Shown: positions 45,262 to 57,700 of the stretch, one piece after another | Layout: the number at the start of each line of letters is the position of its first letter | Position numbering within the stretch: the stretch's first letter is position 1 | Assembly (NCBI GenBank): GCA_003254905.1 | Contig: QANU01011901.1 | Span: forward strand, 943,763 to 1,007,762 | Direction: 5' to 3' | DNA length: 64,000 bases | Source: Nissolia schottii | Taxonomy: Eukaryota; Streptophyta; Magnoliopsida; Fabales; Fabaceae | Position numbers and translations under genes: made by a program | The notes under the pieces: generated by a model | What the model was told of the DNA's origin: nothing | What the model saw: the letters and a program-made list of their open reading frames with translations, nothing else | The model's database searches: none

Positions 45262-48200
45262 CTAGACAGGAACGTCATCCAGAGAATATCCATCGAAATT
45301 GAACTCATTCTCAGATGCTCCCATGCCTTCTTGCTGCCAGAACCACCGAAGAAATGAGAATTGTTTATAATGGAAAACTATGTGAAAGCATATATAAATA
45401 TAAGTATTTAGTGCACACAGAAAGGAACGAAGAACCAACCTGTTTCAGAAGTGCACTCATAAGATCCTCCTGTCCATATTGCTCGGGGAAGAGGTTAGTC
45501 TGGGAGCTTGCATCAGGAACCCTTTCAGTCTTAATCCTTACAGAAGTGTCAGCAAGAAGTGTATTGAGGTGTTGATTTGCATTTTGGAGATTGCCATGTT
45601 CCATGCTTTCACCCAGGGAGAACATTGGTTTTCCAACCATGGGTTCTCTGCTATGCCCAGTCTGTGGGGCAGAAGAAAAGCTCTGGTTGACTAAAACTGA
45701 TGGGGAGACATCGATGTTACCATGTAAAGGATTTGCATGCTGAGATGCATCGTACGTCAGTCCCGTGTTCGTTATCTCCCAATCATGTGATTTGTGATGG
45801 TTCAGTTCACTAAAAATATCGTAATTTGGAAGAAATCCACCAGGTCCTTTAATTCCGGAAGTAACTTCCTCTTGAAACGAGCCTTTTGTTGTGATACTGG
45901 ATATACCCAGAGTGCTTCCAAGAGGGAAACTACTGACGGACATTTCAGTGGTTTGATTCATGGGATAACTCAACATTGAAGAGCTTTGTTGGACAGGATT
46001 ATAAGCAGGTGCTCTGTTACTATTACCAGCGATTCCATTTCTACCCAGAAGACCGTTAGAAATTCCATTTGATACAGTTGGCTGCCCCAAAGATGATGGA
46101 AGCCTGGGAACATGCGGACCAGTATTCTCACTTATCATGTGACCTCTAGGTTGAGAATTTGCCATCTGCATCAATAAGGGATTGCTTTGGGTACCAGAAG
46201 CATTGACTCGCATATTCAAGTTGCCGAGGGATTGGGAAGACTGGTGCAAATTGGCAAGCTGCTTTGGTTCCATGTTGGTAGGTATTCCATGTAGTAAGTT
46301 CATGTGTTTACTACCACTCAAATGTTGCTGCTGCGCTTCTCCAAATCTTAACCTTGGGTTTTCAAAACTGAAAAGGTTTCTTTGATCCATGAGGGGCATG
46401 GGTAAGCCCGGTTTTGCAGTTGACCTACCAAGTCCCGCTGCTTGAAGTGTGGCTAGACTTTGTGCTGGGAGCTGGCCCGCAGCTGCAAGAGCTTGAAGAT
46501 CAATTCCATTAATCGAAGAAATTGACCCAAATGTTGCCTCTTGTGGGCTCATGAAGGAATTGTTCAAGTTATTCTGATGCTGCGAAGCCCCGCTCAGCCT
46601 TCTAAGATACAAACGGTATTTCTGTAACAAAAACAGGATAAAAAAAAAAAAGAGTTAGCTCCTTCAGCTAATCATTTAATATCATAGATGAATTGACCAC
46701 AATTACTGAGAGAAGTAGGGATATAAATTTAACTATTTAATCCTTCCCAAAGTACACATGACATAACAATATAATACCTGGAGGTGGCTGGCTACATTTT
46801 CTCTAGTGAGTCCAGGGACGTTCATCAACTCAAGAATTTTTTTAGGTACGGCCTCTGCATTAATATCGAATTTCAAAACATAATAAGAGGAGGTCTATGT
46901 ATTTTCAATAAATCACTTATGAATCAGGCAATGCTCAAAAACACCGTAATTTTTCACAAATAAGATACAAAAACAACAACATCTAAGCCTTTTCCCATTA
47001 AGTGGTGTTGGCTAAATATATTAAAAGACATCCGTTTTCTATTGTAACCCATTTGTAAACCATGCCTATAGACAAGCTTTTAAAATCTAAATCTTTCACA
47101 ATTGTTTCTCCTATAGCTTTTCTTGGCCTCCTCCTGCCTGTTGCTATTAGGCTATCTTTCATCTGATCCACTCAACTTACCGAGGCTTCTATAGGTCTTC
47201 TTCACACCTTATATAAAAGTAAATATGTAGGGATAAAATACCAATTTAGTGGGATAAGGCAAGATCAACTGATTTGCACGAGTAAACAGTCTGCAACCTA
47301 GATGTGATTTTAAATACTGAAGGTCCAAGCAGTAACAGCAATGTTTTGAGGATTTCATAACTCATGTATGCAGTTGAACAAAAGACACACAGAACCCCAA
47401 GGATTATGCATTGTTATGCTGAGATACACGTCTGCATGGAAAAGCAGCGAAGATGAAGATGCAAAAAAAAAAAATTCACACATACTGTCAATTCCCAGTT
47501 GATCTACAGCAGCTACAAACTGTTGATGGAGCTCAACAGACCAAACAACTCGTGGCTTCTTCAATGTGGAAGTGTCATCTCTATCCTCTGCATCCTCCTC
47601 CTCGTCCCTCCTCTTCTTCGAGTTTCTCCAACTGCCTTCGTTTGCTGAGGACGAGTAATCAGCATCGTCAGATGCCTTTTGCTGTCGATCTCCTTCTTCG
47701 GCACTACCCGACTGCTCTGTATCTCTCCACTCGTTCTTCCTCTTGCGAACCACGTGCTGCCATATGTTCTTCAAGGCCTCTATGCGAACGGGTTTAATTA
47801 GGTAATCGCAAGCACCGTGCGTCACGCCCTTCATAACAACACTATTACTGTCATCGGCAGACATCACTGTGAGCAATCATCATACAAAAAAAAAAAAAAA
47901 ACATGTCAGTGTCAGAAACATCAATGCATTACAGTCCATGAATGAATGGATCTAAGCTGATAAAATCAGGCACTTAACTGATAACAGGAAGGTCCATTTC
48001 CAACCCAATGCACTCCAAAAGTTTGAATCCATCCATGTCCGGCATATGCACATCACTAATAACAATGTCAAACCCATGCTTATTCTCTCTAAGGAGTGAG
48101 AGTGCTATCTCTGCCCGGTTGCATTTGGTAACTGAAACAGATTCAACAAAACCGCTCAAAATTTAGAATCAATTGAAATAATCATAAAGGGAATCAAAAT

Positions 48201-48786
48201 AAAATCTGACATCCAACTCAGAACAAATCTGGCATCTCAAGGAGAAGAACAACAGCACCTAAATTATTTGTAGATTGATGAATGAAGCACTATTTGGTAT
48301 GAGAAACCAAGTCAAAGGCAAATAAAACTTGGAAGAGAAAGATTTCTAGAAGAATCCAAAGCCAATATATAAAAAGGGTCAGAGTAATTCTCTCTCAAAC
48401 AAGAGATTTTGAGATAGAATCTCATAACAAGTGTTGATCACCAAATCAATAGCTATATGTATGTACATCCATATATATGCATGTAATCGTTGAAAAATGA
48501 AAAAAAAAAAAAGTTATTTTTTTTTACTGTTTTGTTCAACGAATTGATGGGGAAAACGGAATTGAAGAGAGAGAGAGAGAGAGAGAGAGAGAATCTAAAT
48601 TGAGATACCTTCGTAGAGACAAGTGCGGAGCATCCTCTCGAGAATCATGAGGCAGGTGGGATCATCGTCCACCACGAGGACCCGGAGGCCCGCCGGGAAA
48701 AGGTCGGAGACGGCGTCGGAGGATTTCAAAGGGGCGGCGGAAGTAACGGTGGACATGGATCCCTTGCCGTTGCTGATAAGATTCAT
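45262..48786 (-). CDS. Type-B two-component response regulator (ARR1/ARR10/ARR12-like)
   Basis: Six exons on -: 48609-48786, 47979-48131, 47486-47866, 46778-46854, 45440-46621 and 45262-45333. All junctions are GT/AG and in phase; the protein has 680 residues. The receiver domain covers about residues 34-150: acidic pocket D40-D41-D42, phospho-acceptor D86 (in V-I-S-D-V-H-M-P-D) and K135 (in Y-L-I-K-P-V). Basic nuclear-localisation-type stretches follow (R-K-R-K near 155 and K-K-R-R near 195). The GARP/Myb-like DNA-binding domain covers about 213-272 (K-K-P-R-V-V-W ... [11 protein letters not shown]). The long C-terminal part (exon 5) is rich in Gln, Asn and Ser, as in activation domains. Such proteins receive phosphate from His-phosphotransfer proteins and switch on cytokinin-response genes. 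The start at 48786 gives [11 protein letters not shown]; a second Met at residue 11 is possible. Everything needed for function is intact. Confidence 0.95.
48560..48595. repeat. (GA)n microsatellite in intron 1 of the response regulator
   Basis: About 12 GA units at 48568-48592, close to the donor of exon 1. Confidence 0.8.
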
Positions 48787-49090
48787 CAGGGGTTCTTCAG
48801 TTCAGAGATCCAAATAGCGGCAAACAGAACAGAACAGAACAGAGCAGAAAACAGAGAACACTTTGAAGTTGTTGTGAGGTTCACATAATTGAATTTGCGG
48901 AAACAGTGAAAGAGAGAAAAGTAGAGAGAGAGAGAGTAGTTACGAGGTGAGGAGCTTTGTGGCGCTGAGTTCAGAATTCAACGAGAAGCAACTGAAAGGA
49001 AAGGAAAGAAAGGACGCAGGAATCGGAGAAGACAGAAAAGAAAAGAAAAGAAAAGAGAGATCGAATTTTGGGGACACAATTTTATTTATA
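48787..49090 (-). promoter_or_regulatory. 5' leader of the type-B response regulator
   Basis: On the - strand this is a CT-rich leader (on + it shows 'gaacagaacagaacaga' and 'aaaagaaaagaaaag' repeats). 'tataaataaaatt' (- strand, near 49077-49089) could be the TATA box. Inference from position and composition. Confidence 0.4.
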
Positions 49091-52000
49091 GAAAAAAATA
49101 AATGAAAATTTGTTTTCTGCGCCTCAACTTAAACTGCTGATGTGCTTCTCCTGTGTCAGTCTTATTTACTTGTAGTCACTAGTCAATAATCTCTTTGCAA
49201 TGATAAATTTTTTTTATTTATTTTAAATAAAAGTTAAATTCACATTAATATGGTTAAGAAATAACGTGTTACTTCATTACAATATATAATATTGCATGCT
49301 GAATTTCTCAGATACTTAATTAATTAATTAATCTATTTATTTAGTTTAAAATCATGGATGTGTCTTTTGTTTTATTATTTCATAATTTTTATTTTTGATT
49401 TTTTGAAGCATATTAATATATTAATAATATCTGAGAGTTGGGTCTTTCTTTGCTGTGAGTCCTGAAAGAGTGGATCCAGCTCATTGATTGGAGGAACTAA
49501 CCCATCCGACACAACTCTCGCTGTACTCTCATGTTTCGGATTTTAACTGCGTACGCAAAACGGGGATTATTCTCCCACCCTTATTTTACTTTTCTTTTTT
49601 AAATTTTACCTTTACGACTTTCCTTTTTATGAAATTGCCAGTCAAATAAGTTTTTTCTTTTAACTGCAAGCCGGTTAAATAAGTCCTTTTTTATTTGTTG
49701 TTTTTTATGTCATAAAATTAAAAATTAAAAAAGCATGTTTTGAACTTAGAATCGGCAATCAATTCTCACAAATTTTAGAATTGAGTAGGGTAAGTGAATT
49801 CTAAATGTTAGTTTATGGGAAGATATTTTATATCATTTTAAATTGAGTAAGTTTAACTTAATTTTAAAAGTTATTTATGCAAAAATATTGTCTAACCTCA
49901 TATAAAAATTAGTATATTTTTTGACACCATTAAATCATTGACATTTATTTGAACTTTATTACTAAAAATTTAATTAATTCAATCCAATCGAATTGAAGAT
50001 TTTCTTATAAATAATATGTATCTCTTAGTTAATGTTTTTCTCATTCTCAAAGCTAGAATTTAAGATCATTAATGAATGGATCGCGACTCATCACCATCTT
50101 AACTAAACTCACGTCTATTGTATAAAGACTTTTTAAGTATACTTTTGAAAATACATGTTTTAATATTTAGAGCAAAATAAATAAGCATTACATGTATTAG
50201 GAGAAAACAAAAGACTGAGTTAGAAAATTTATTGCAAATTTCTTTTTTATTTATTTAAGTGACACAGTATGGGTATTTTATCTATACAGTGGCATTGCTA
50301 GATGGATAATAATGATATATAGATTTATTAAAAAAAAATTCATAATAACAGCGATATATTTCTGGCATTCTATCTTGTGATAATCATTAATTAAAATGCT
50401 GTGTAGCTGTATGCACCCAATAATTTCACATATGTAGAGCCTTTCAATAAAGTTGGTTTGATTACGGATAAAAGGTCTTATGCCCCTTTTGTTTTACTCT
50501 CTCACATTCTCATTAATGGAATGCAGACATGTTGACAAAAATGAGCGTTTGTTACATTATTTATAAAATTATCAAATAATTTAAATTATATTTTAAAAAA
50601 ATTATCACATTTTAAATTGTTAATAATGTTACATTGTTATGTTTTGGTATGCACATATAATATAATTAAAAATTTACATTACCTTATTTGACATATAAAA
50701 AAATTATAAGGTAATATATACTATTTATTATTATAAATATTATCATCATTACTTTTTTTATTATTATCATCGTCATTTTTATTATTATTATTATTACTAT
50801 TTTTACTTTTATTATTATTATTTATATTTTTTGCTATTTTTTATTATTACTAGTTTTATTATTATTATTTCATTATTATTATTATTATTGTTTTTATGTT
50901 ATTATTTTTTTATTGTTATTATTATTCTATAATATCGTCAATAGGTAGTAATTAAAATAGACACCTTTCTATGAAAGTAATACACATTATCACTTTGAAA
51001 TTAATGTAGATTACTTATCAACAATCTTGTCGCACCAAACAAATCAATGAATTATCAGTAATATAAATAGATTACCTCATGTTAAACATTCTCTTATATC
51101 AATATTAATTATGCCTAAAGCATGGCAACAAGTAATGTTGTTCGCGTATGAGACATAAATTATGAATGATTAAATGCTTTTATAGACGTTTAAATGGCCT
51201 TAAAAAGGATCTTCGCAATCAGCTAGCCAGGTAACAAGGTGAGAATGTTGATTCTCATAATTAAAAGGATATTGTTTTAATTTAAAATGTTTAAAGACGG
51301 AATAATTGGATTTTAAGAGGAAACAAGAGGGAAAGGGTTGGGGAGTTTACAGCAATATATAATCTAATATCAAATATTCATTACAATAAATTTTGTTTAA
51401 GGTCACATTTTTTTATTCATTATACTTAAAAAATGTGTCTTATATTATAAAAATAAATACATTTATTGACAAAAAATAACATTTCATAATACTTTAAGTC
51501 ACTCCTAACCTAACAAAAAGTAATGTCATAACTTTTGAAGTATGGAATTTGTTAAAAAGTATTAGTAACAATTTATTAAAAGTGTAGCCTCTGGAAAAGA
51601 ATTTCATTTATTATGTTTGTGTATATATCTTTTTAAACATAACATGGTAATTCAAAACAAACATGAGAAAAAAAAGGTCCTAATTCGAAATTAATACTTT
51701 ATAATTCCCTCACTTGCACTTTCTTTATTACTTTTTTTTTCTCCACATTTTGAGCAGTTTAATTATGCACATAAGATTGATTCATACACTATTGAATCAA
51801 AGCATTATCTATTGTGGGGGTCTCTCTTTTTGAAGCCTCAATTAAAAAGATAGCTCGATCTTGGTTATTGGGTTTGGGTCAGTGTCCCAAAATGATGCAA
51901 AGCCAGTTCATTGATTTGACCACGGAAATACTTAATTGGATACGGATGCACCTTGACATGCACACCTATGGAAACGTAACAAAGCACAAGCATTAGGAAA

Positions 52001-53278
52001 ATTGGGCAACTTGGTTCCCTTGCACATAAATTCAACTACTATTAGTTTAAAAATAGGGGATGGAGTGTCCAAATTGACAAAGGCGTGTATACATAGTAAA
52101 ATTAAAATAACGTTCACATTCCATTTTCCTAAGCAATGTTGGCATGGCCAACCACCACAATTCCATTGTTTTGTGGTGATGGGTGGTTTTGGTTTCCACT
52201 TTGATGTACCAAGAGTGGCCATTCCAAATTTTGCAAGTACTATTATATACTATTTACTATGTTGTTCTTGCTTTTTATTAAATTAAAGCTTTTTCCTTCA
52301 AAAAGCAGCCCCTGCTACTTGGCACATTATCTTAGTCCCAAGTTCCCAACACAGGTTTTAAAAAAAAGAAATTTTAAAAAGAAAGAAAACACTTTTTTTC
52401 ATTGTTCAAACTAGAATCATATAATAATAGCTAGGGGAAATGTATATAGAATAATAATAAGCAATGGAGTGCAAAGTGGGAATTTTGTTCAAGAACTTTA
52501 TGATTCTGAAACGCTGCATCTGTACCAAGTGGTGAAGCTCTGCTTTTGAAGCGACTTCAGTTCAATCCCCCAACTTGAAAAAATGAATGAATGAATCCCT
52601 ATCCTCTCTCCCTGTTATCTCATTCTCTCTGTCCAAAAATTATTACATGAGACCAGACTAAAATATTATATTTAAATATAAAACACAATAAAAATAAATT
52701 TTACCATATAAAAGTTAAAAATATTTGGTAAAAATTATAATAAAAATAATAAAATTCTCTTATATTACACGTGTTTCTGATTATATAAGAATCTCTCCTC
52801 TCTTGTGTTTGCGTTTTTCGGGGTGCCCTCTGACTCACTCTTTCTGCTTTTTCCTTTTTCTTTTTTCTGTTTTTTATTAATTTTTTCATTGGTTGGTTCA
52901 TCTACATGTATCCCCCATTTGACACGTGTACAAGGACGACTTTCCCATAGGATAAGGTCTCCCTGGCTTGTATTGCTTTTTTCGCTTCCGCTGACACTCG
53001 TTCATTTTTTCTCGCTGACATCTGTTTTCTATCTTCTTGTTTCAGAATATTTCTATTTCTTTTTTGTTTATTAGCATTATTATTAGCTATATAATTACTT
53101 TCTAAAATAAAATAACCTATTTTTCATATAATCACTATCACAATTATACTGTTTAATATGTCAATTTGTGGAAGTAAATGATCATACCAACAGTTATGTA
53201 ACATACACTTGATTAATTGGGACATGAAACATTATTTGGAATTAAACATAATAATATAATATTAAGATGAAAAAAAAA
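49091..53278. other. Gene-free, very AT-rich intergenic DNA
   Basis: I see no supported gene in over 4 kb. It contains an (ATT)n-rich block at 50735-50935 and many homopolymer tracts. The open stretches at 51814-51996, 51932-52222, 52002-52286 and 52805-53074 have no domain. Confidence 0.55.
50735..50935. repeat. (ATT)n-rich low-complexity block
   Basis: About 200 bases of interrupted ATT/ATTATC repeats. Confidence 0.85.
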
Positions 53279-53706
53279 NNNNNNNNNNNNNNNNNNNNNN
53301 NNNNNNNNNNNNNNNNNNNNNNNNNNNNNNNNNNNNNNNNNNNNNNNNNNNNNNNNNNNNNNNNNNNNNNNNNNNNNNNNNNNNNNNNNNNNNNNNNNNN
53401 NNNNNNNNNNNNNNNNNNNNNNNNNNNNNNNNNNNNNNNNNNNNNNNNNNNNNNNNNNNNNNNNNNNNNNNNNNNNNNNNNNNNNNNNNNNNNNNNNNNN
53501 NNNNNNNNNNNNNNNNNNNNNNNNNNNNNNNNNNNNNNNNNNNNNNNNNNNNNNNNNNNNNNNNNNNNNNNNNNNNNNNNNNNNNNNNNNNNNNNNNNNN
53601 NNNNNNNNNNNNNNNNNNNNNNNNNNNNNNNNNNNNNNNNNNNNNNNNNNNNNNNNNNNNNNNNNNNNNNNNNNNNNNNNNNNNNNNNNNNNNNNNNNNN
53701 NNNNNN
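53279..53706. other. Assembly gap (428 N)
   Basis: A run of N bounded by poly-A on the left (53271-53278) and a 12-base G run on the right (53707-53718). Open frames across it are artefacts. Confidence 1.
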
Positions 53707-53718
53707 GGGGGGGGGGGG

Positions 53719-56700
53719 AGAGAGAACGGTACCGTTTTGTTAGAATATAAGCAGCATAACACAAAAAGCCTCTAATATACAAAACTATAATTAAGCTTCA
53801 AACATATGACATTGTCACACTCAAATTCTCTATTGTCACAAGCACAAGCTTTGGCTTCTCCCAACAGCAGATTTAAATCGTTAAAGTTCAATCATTCAAT
53901 ATTATTAATAATTGTTTTTCGTTTGTTCGGCTTTGTTTATTTATTAATTGATTTCAGGTTTTAAGCTTTTTATGAAATAGAGAATAGCGAAAATCAGGTG
54001 ATATATGCTTTTAAGGAAAATGGAATATTTTGTGTATGTCACACTCTCTGCGTTGGAGAGAAAGAGTGGGACTGGGAGCAAAAGATACATTCATTTCATG
54101 CGCGGAATTAAAATATTTGTTTATTAATTTATATAGTCTTATAATTACATGTATGAGGTTGAGTGTGGTTCCAGGTGAATTGAGTTAAGCCACGTGGCAG
54201 TTCGTCGAAGCTGGAGAAAAGTCCAAGCAACTACTTTTTTTTTTATCTAATAACTTTTCTCTGTCTTTCTTTGCATAATTAGAATCTAACCCGTAAGATG
54301 GGCATAGAGATTATTCTATAAATTGTAGTTAATATATAGAATAAATATAGTAATTTTAATTACATACAATTAGTTTTATGCCATTAATATTACAGTCTAA
54401 CAAAATTATAATTTTAACCAATATTTTCAAAGTCTCAAATCAATCACTAATAAAAATCTCTCAATATTTATCGTTCAGATAAATCATACACATACTTATA
54501 TGCGCTCCTTCTTTGTGCTTGTGCCCATTAAAGTCATGAGTTCCATGTCCAGCAACACCTTACTTTCTTGTTTTCTACTTTTCTTATAATAGCATAATAA
54601 TTTATCTTTTTATTAAATTGCTTAAAATTCGAACTGGTGTTACCATTCTTTGAACACTATTTTTTGGAATTGCTTGAAATTACTTTTTCTCGTTCATCTA
54701 TTCAAAATCCAAACAGAAAATTTCTTTGCTGCTATCTTTGCAGCATGTATAGTACACACTAACTAATAAGCTTCTGTCTATAACTTGTGAAACAGAGACT
54801 GATGTGAGTGAGAAACAACGTGACGTGAAGGAATCTCTCATGTATACTAGTCTGATCCCAATTTTGGTCCCAGCTTATGTTATATTAGTGCAACTTAATG
54901 CGTTACAAAAATTTAAAATTTGAGATTCTTATTGCAAGAGATTCTTTTATTCTAAAAGCAATGAAAAATTTCTTTTTTCTTTCATAAAATGGACTAACTT
55001 GCGTCCTATTTAATTTGGCCCCAACTTTATTTTACCAGTGCATTAGTGTCACCATGTAAATTTTAAAAAAAAATAAAAAATTACACGGTTACATCCACAA
55101 AGATGAGAACACACAACCCTTTTCTAGGATCATGGATCATAGATCATGCCAATACTCAAACGTAGATTTAGAAGAAGCATCGTGCCTGACAACAAAATCA
55201 ACACACATGTCAGTAGACTGAGAAATAAGGCTAAAATGAACACACAAATTAAAGGCTGCAACACGAGGTCGCGAATGCGCAAAAGAAGCTCTAGATCAAG
55301 GTGCTGATAGTGGGGATGATATCTGGTCACGGTCCCGTCCTTATAAGTGCCTCCATCTAATTGAACATGAACAAGTGATTCAACAAAGAAGTGATCTTGG
55401 TCCTAACTTATGGGACTAGTGCCAATAATACAAGCTAGCACTACTCCAATAAAAATAAATAAATAAATAAATAAACCTCATTTAGTTGGACCAACGAAAA
55501 ATTGGGACCTCCAATAGATGCTCTAACTAAATGTCTCACAGTACATGTAAACACGTTCACAGCTTTCTTGTATCATCATAAGCATTCGGTCTTAGGTTAA
55601 ATTTTGAGTGGTATACATGAAAAACGTTTTGTTTAGTGAAACAGGTTTATTTTAGTGATTTCTAAATCTTAAAAAAATATTAATTACTATCCACGGTGGA
55701 TATCTCTTAAAAAAAAATAACAACAAATTTCTATTATGTTGTTGTGAATTATGAATCCAACTATGATATAGTCATTTATATAGATGGAAAGGTTTTAAGT
55801 TGAAGGGAAAAAAAAACTTTAACTAACAACTTAGGAGTTAAAGAAAAACAAATTAAAACCGTCAACATATATAGGTGGAACCCATGCTAATAAATGTATT
55901 TTTAACTTATTCCAACAAATACATTATGGGTAAGGTTGTAAGAAAAAAAGAAGAAGAAGAAGAAAAAAAAGAGAGTGGGATCAAAGTAGAGTTGCACCAT
56001 TTACTTGAAACAAAATAAAAAGAATAAATCATAAATTTACATGCGCATCCCAGCTATCTTGCAACTAAGAAACGAGGCCCCACGTACGTTTTGTGTACTA
56101 TGCCCCCTGCTGTTCTTATTTAAAATTAAACATAAAAAACAAAAGTTTGATATAAGAAGCAGTTATTATTCTTATTAAAAAGTTAGAATAATTATTAATC
56201 TTATTCTACCTTAAATTTCTACCTATAGTTTCATTAAACAGATATGATATCTTAACCTAAAAATACACCACATTGAATAACCTCTAACTTGAGTGTTACA
56301 GTGTTGGTAGATATGCTAAAAAAAAATTAGTAGCAATGTTTAATTTGCTTCATTCAGACTTGGATTTAAATTTTTTAAAAATAATCATTTATATTTTTAT
56401 GACGTTTTATTCATACCATTAACTATACACATTTATAATTTGAAATAAATATTAAGTTATAATTTGAATTTTTATAACTTATGTGAAATAGTAGGGCTTG
56501 AATACAAAGTTACACATGGCACATTACCAGAAAGAAATAGTTACACAAGGCGATGTTCTGTGGGCCGTGTCCCAACTTAATCAGATAAGTTATTGAAAAA
56601 TTGTGTATATATTATAGATTACAACGTAAATGACTTCTAACCTATAACTTTGAAGTGACTCAACTTATAACTTCAACGTTATTTATTATGTCATCCGAAG

Positions 56701-57127
56701 TATATCCAGATAATCAAAGATAACAAAAAAAAAATTATGTAAAATATTGAGTCCCTGTATACAGTCAAGTAAGACTTTGCTTCATTTATAATATGACGTT
56801 TGGAGAAATTTACTATTACTAATTAGTAACCTGAAATTAAAATGTCCCTTTACAATGAATATGGCAACATGCTGGAGCCTAATAAGTGGACCAACGCGCA
56901 AGAGGTGGGACCCACAGAACTCACGTTGCAGTCGTTTCACCCATTGCTCCTAATACATAAATTAAATAGCTTTATTTTTTCATAATAAATGCGGCGAATA
57001 ATGCTACTTCTATACTAATTTTAGTGTAGATTCTAAATTTTTCATGTCACATATATTATGGATTTTGTACTCATATGATATGAGTGTGAATTCTACAACG
57101 TATGTGAGAGGAGTCTATACCAAAGTT
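53719..57127. other. Gene-free AT-rich intergenic DNA
   Basis: No gene was recognised. It contains (TAAA)n near 55456-55475 and a (GAA)n tract near 55950-55968. The open stretch at 55130-55330 (-) has no domain. Confidence 0.5.
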
Positions 57128-57413
57128 TAGGGTTGTCAAATGAGTCGAGCTTAAATGAATTTTTATTATTCGCAAATCGAATTTTATACGTTTGATCTGT
57201 CTAGTTATTTAACGTGAATAAACAAGTTGATCCGTGAATTATGTCTATTTTAACATTAAACACGTCAATTTAGCCCATAAGTTACACAGGTTGAGCTAAA
57301 CAGGCTTTTTACTATTCATACACCAAATTTTATAAATTTAACCTGTCCATTTAATTGAGTAAATGAGTCGAACTTATAGGTCAGAATCATTTTAATAGCC
57401 CTACCAAAATTAT
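57128..57413. mobile_element. hAT-type MITE, 286 bp, with 8-bp target duplications
   Basis: The ends are inverted repeats: TAGGGTTGTCAAATGA on the left and, reading inward from the right end, TAGGGCTATTAAAATGA (about 13 of 16 match, with one extra A). The direct flanks are CCAAAGTT (57120-57127) and CCAAAATT (57414-57421), an 8-bp duplication with one difference. The TAGGG start and 8-bp duplication are those of hAT elements. It has no coding capacity, so it must have moved by a transposase made elsewhere. Confidence 0.85.
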
Positions 57414-57583
57414 TATACAAATAACATTTTTGAAATCTGGTCATATGTAGTTTAAGTTTTAAATTCATGTCCTATAAATAAAGAAAACCAACATAAAAGA
57501 TTTTATTATCTCAATAAATTAACAGTAACGTTATATCTAAAAATGTAAATGCATCTTCGGATTTGTTGATTGATTTTGTAAAG

Positions 57584-57621
<38 letters not shown>

Positions 57622-57700
57622 TTCATAAATAAAATATCTCAGTGAAATTAGTTGAAAAAATATTGTTTGTACTCATTTCTTATTTAATATTAAATATTAG
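57414..57700. other. AT-rich spacer with (AT)n microsatellite
   Basis: An (AT)n run of about 14 units lies at 57587-57615. There is no gene. Confidence 0.7.

Noticed and set aside
52002-52286. Open frames on both strands near 51900-52290
   Set aside because: Mirror-image frames in AT-rich DNA without a family match; no promoter or splice signals that favour one.
53213-53782. Open frames across the N run
   Set aside because: Made of unknown residues; artefact of the gap.
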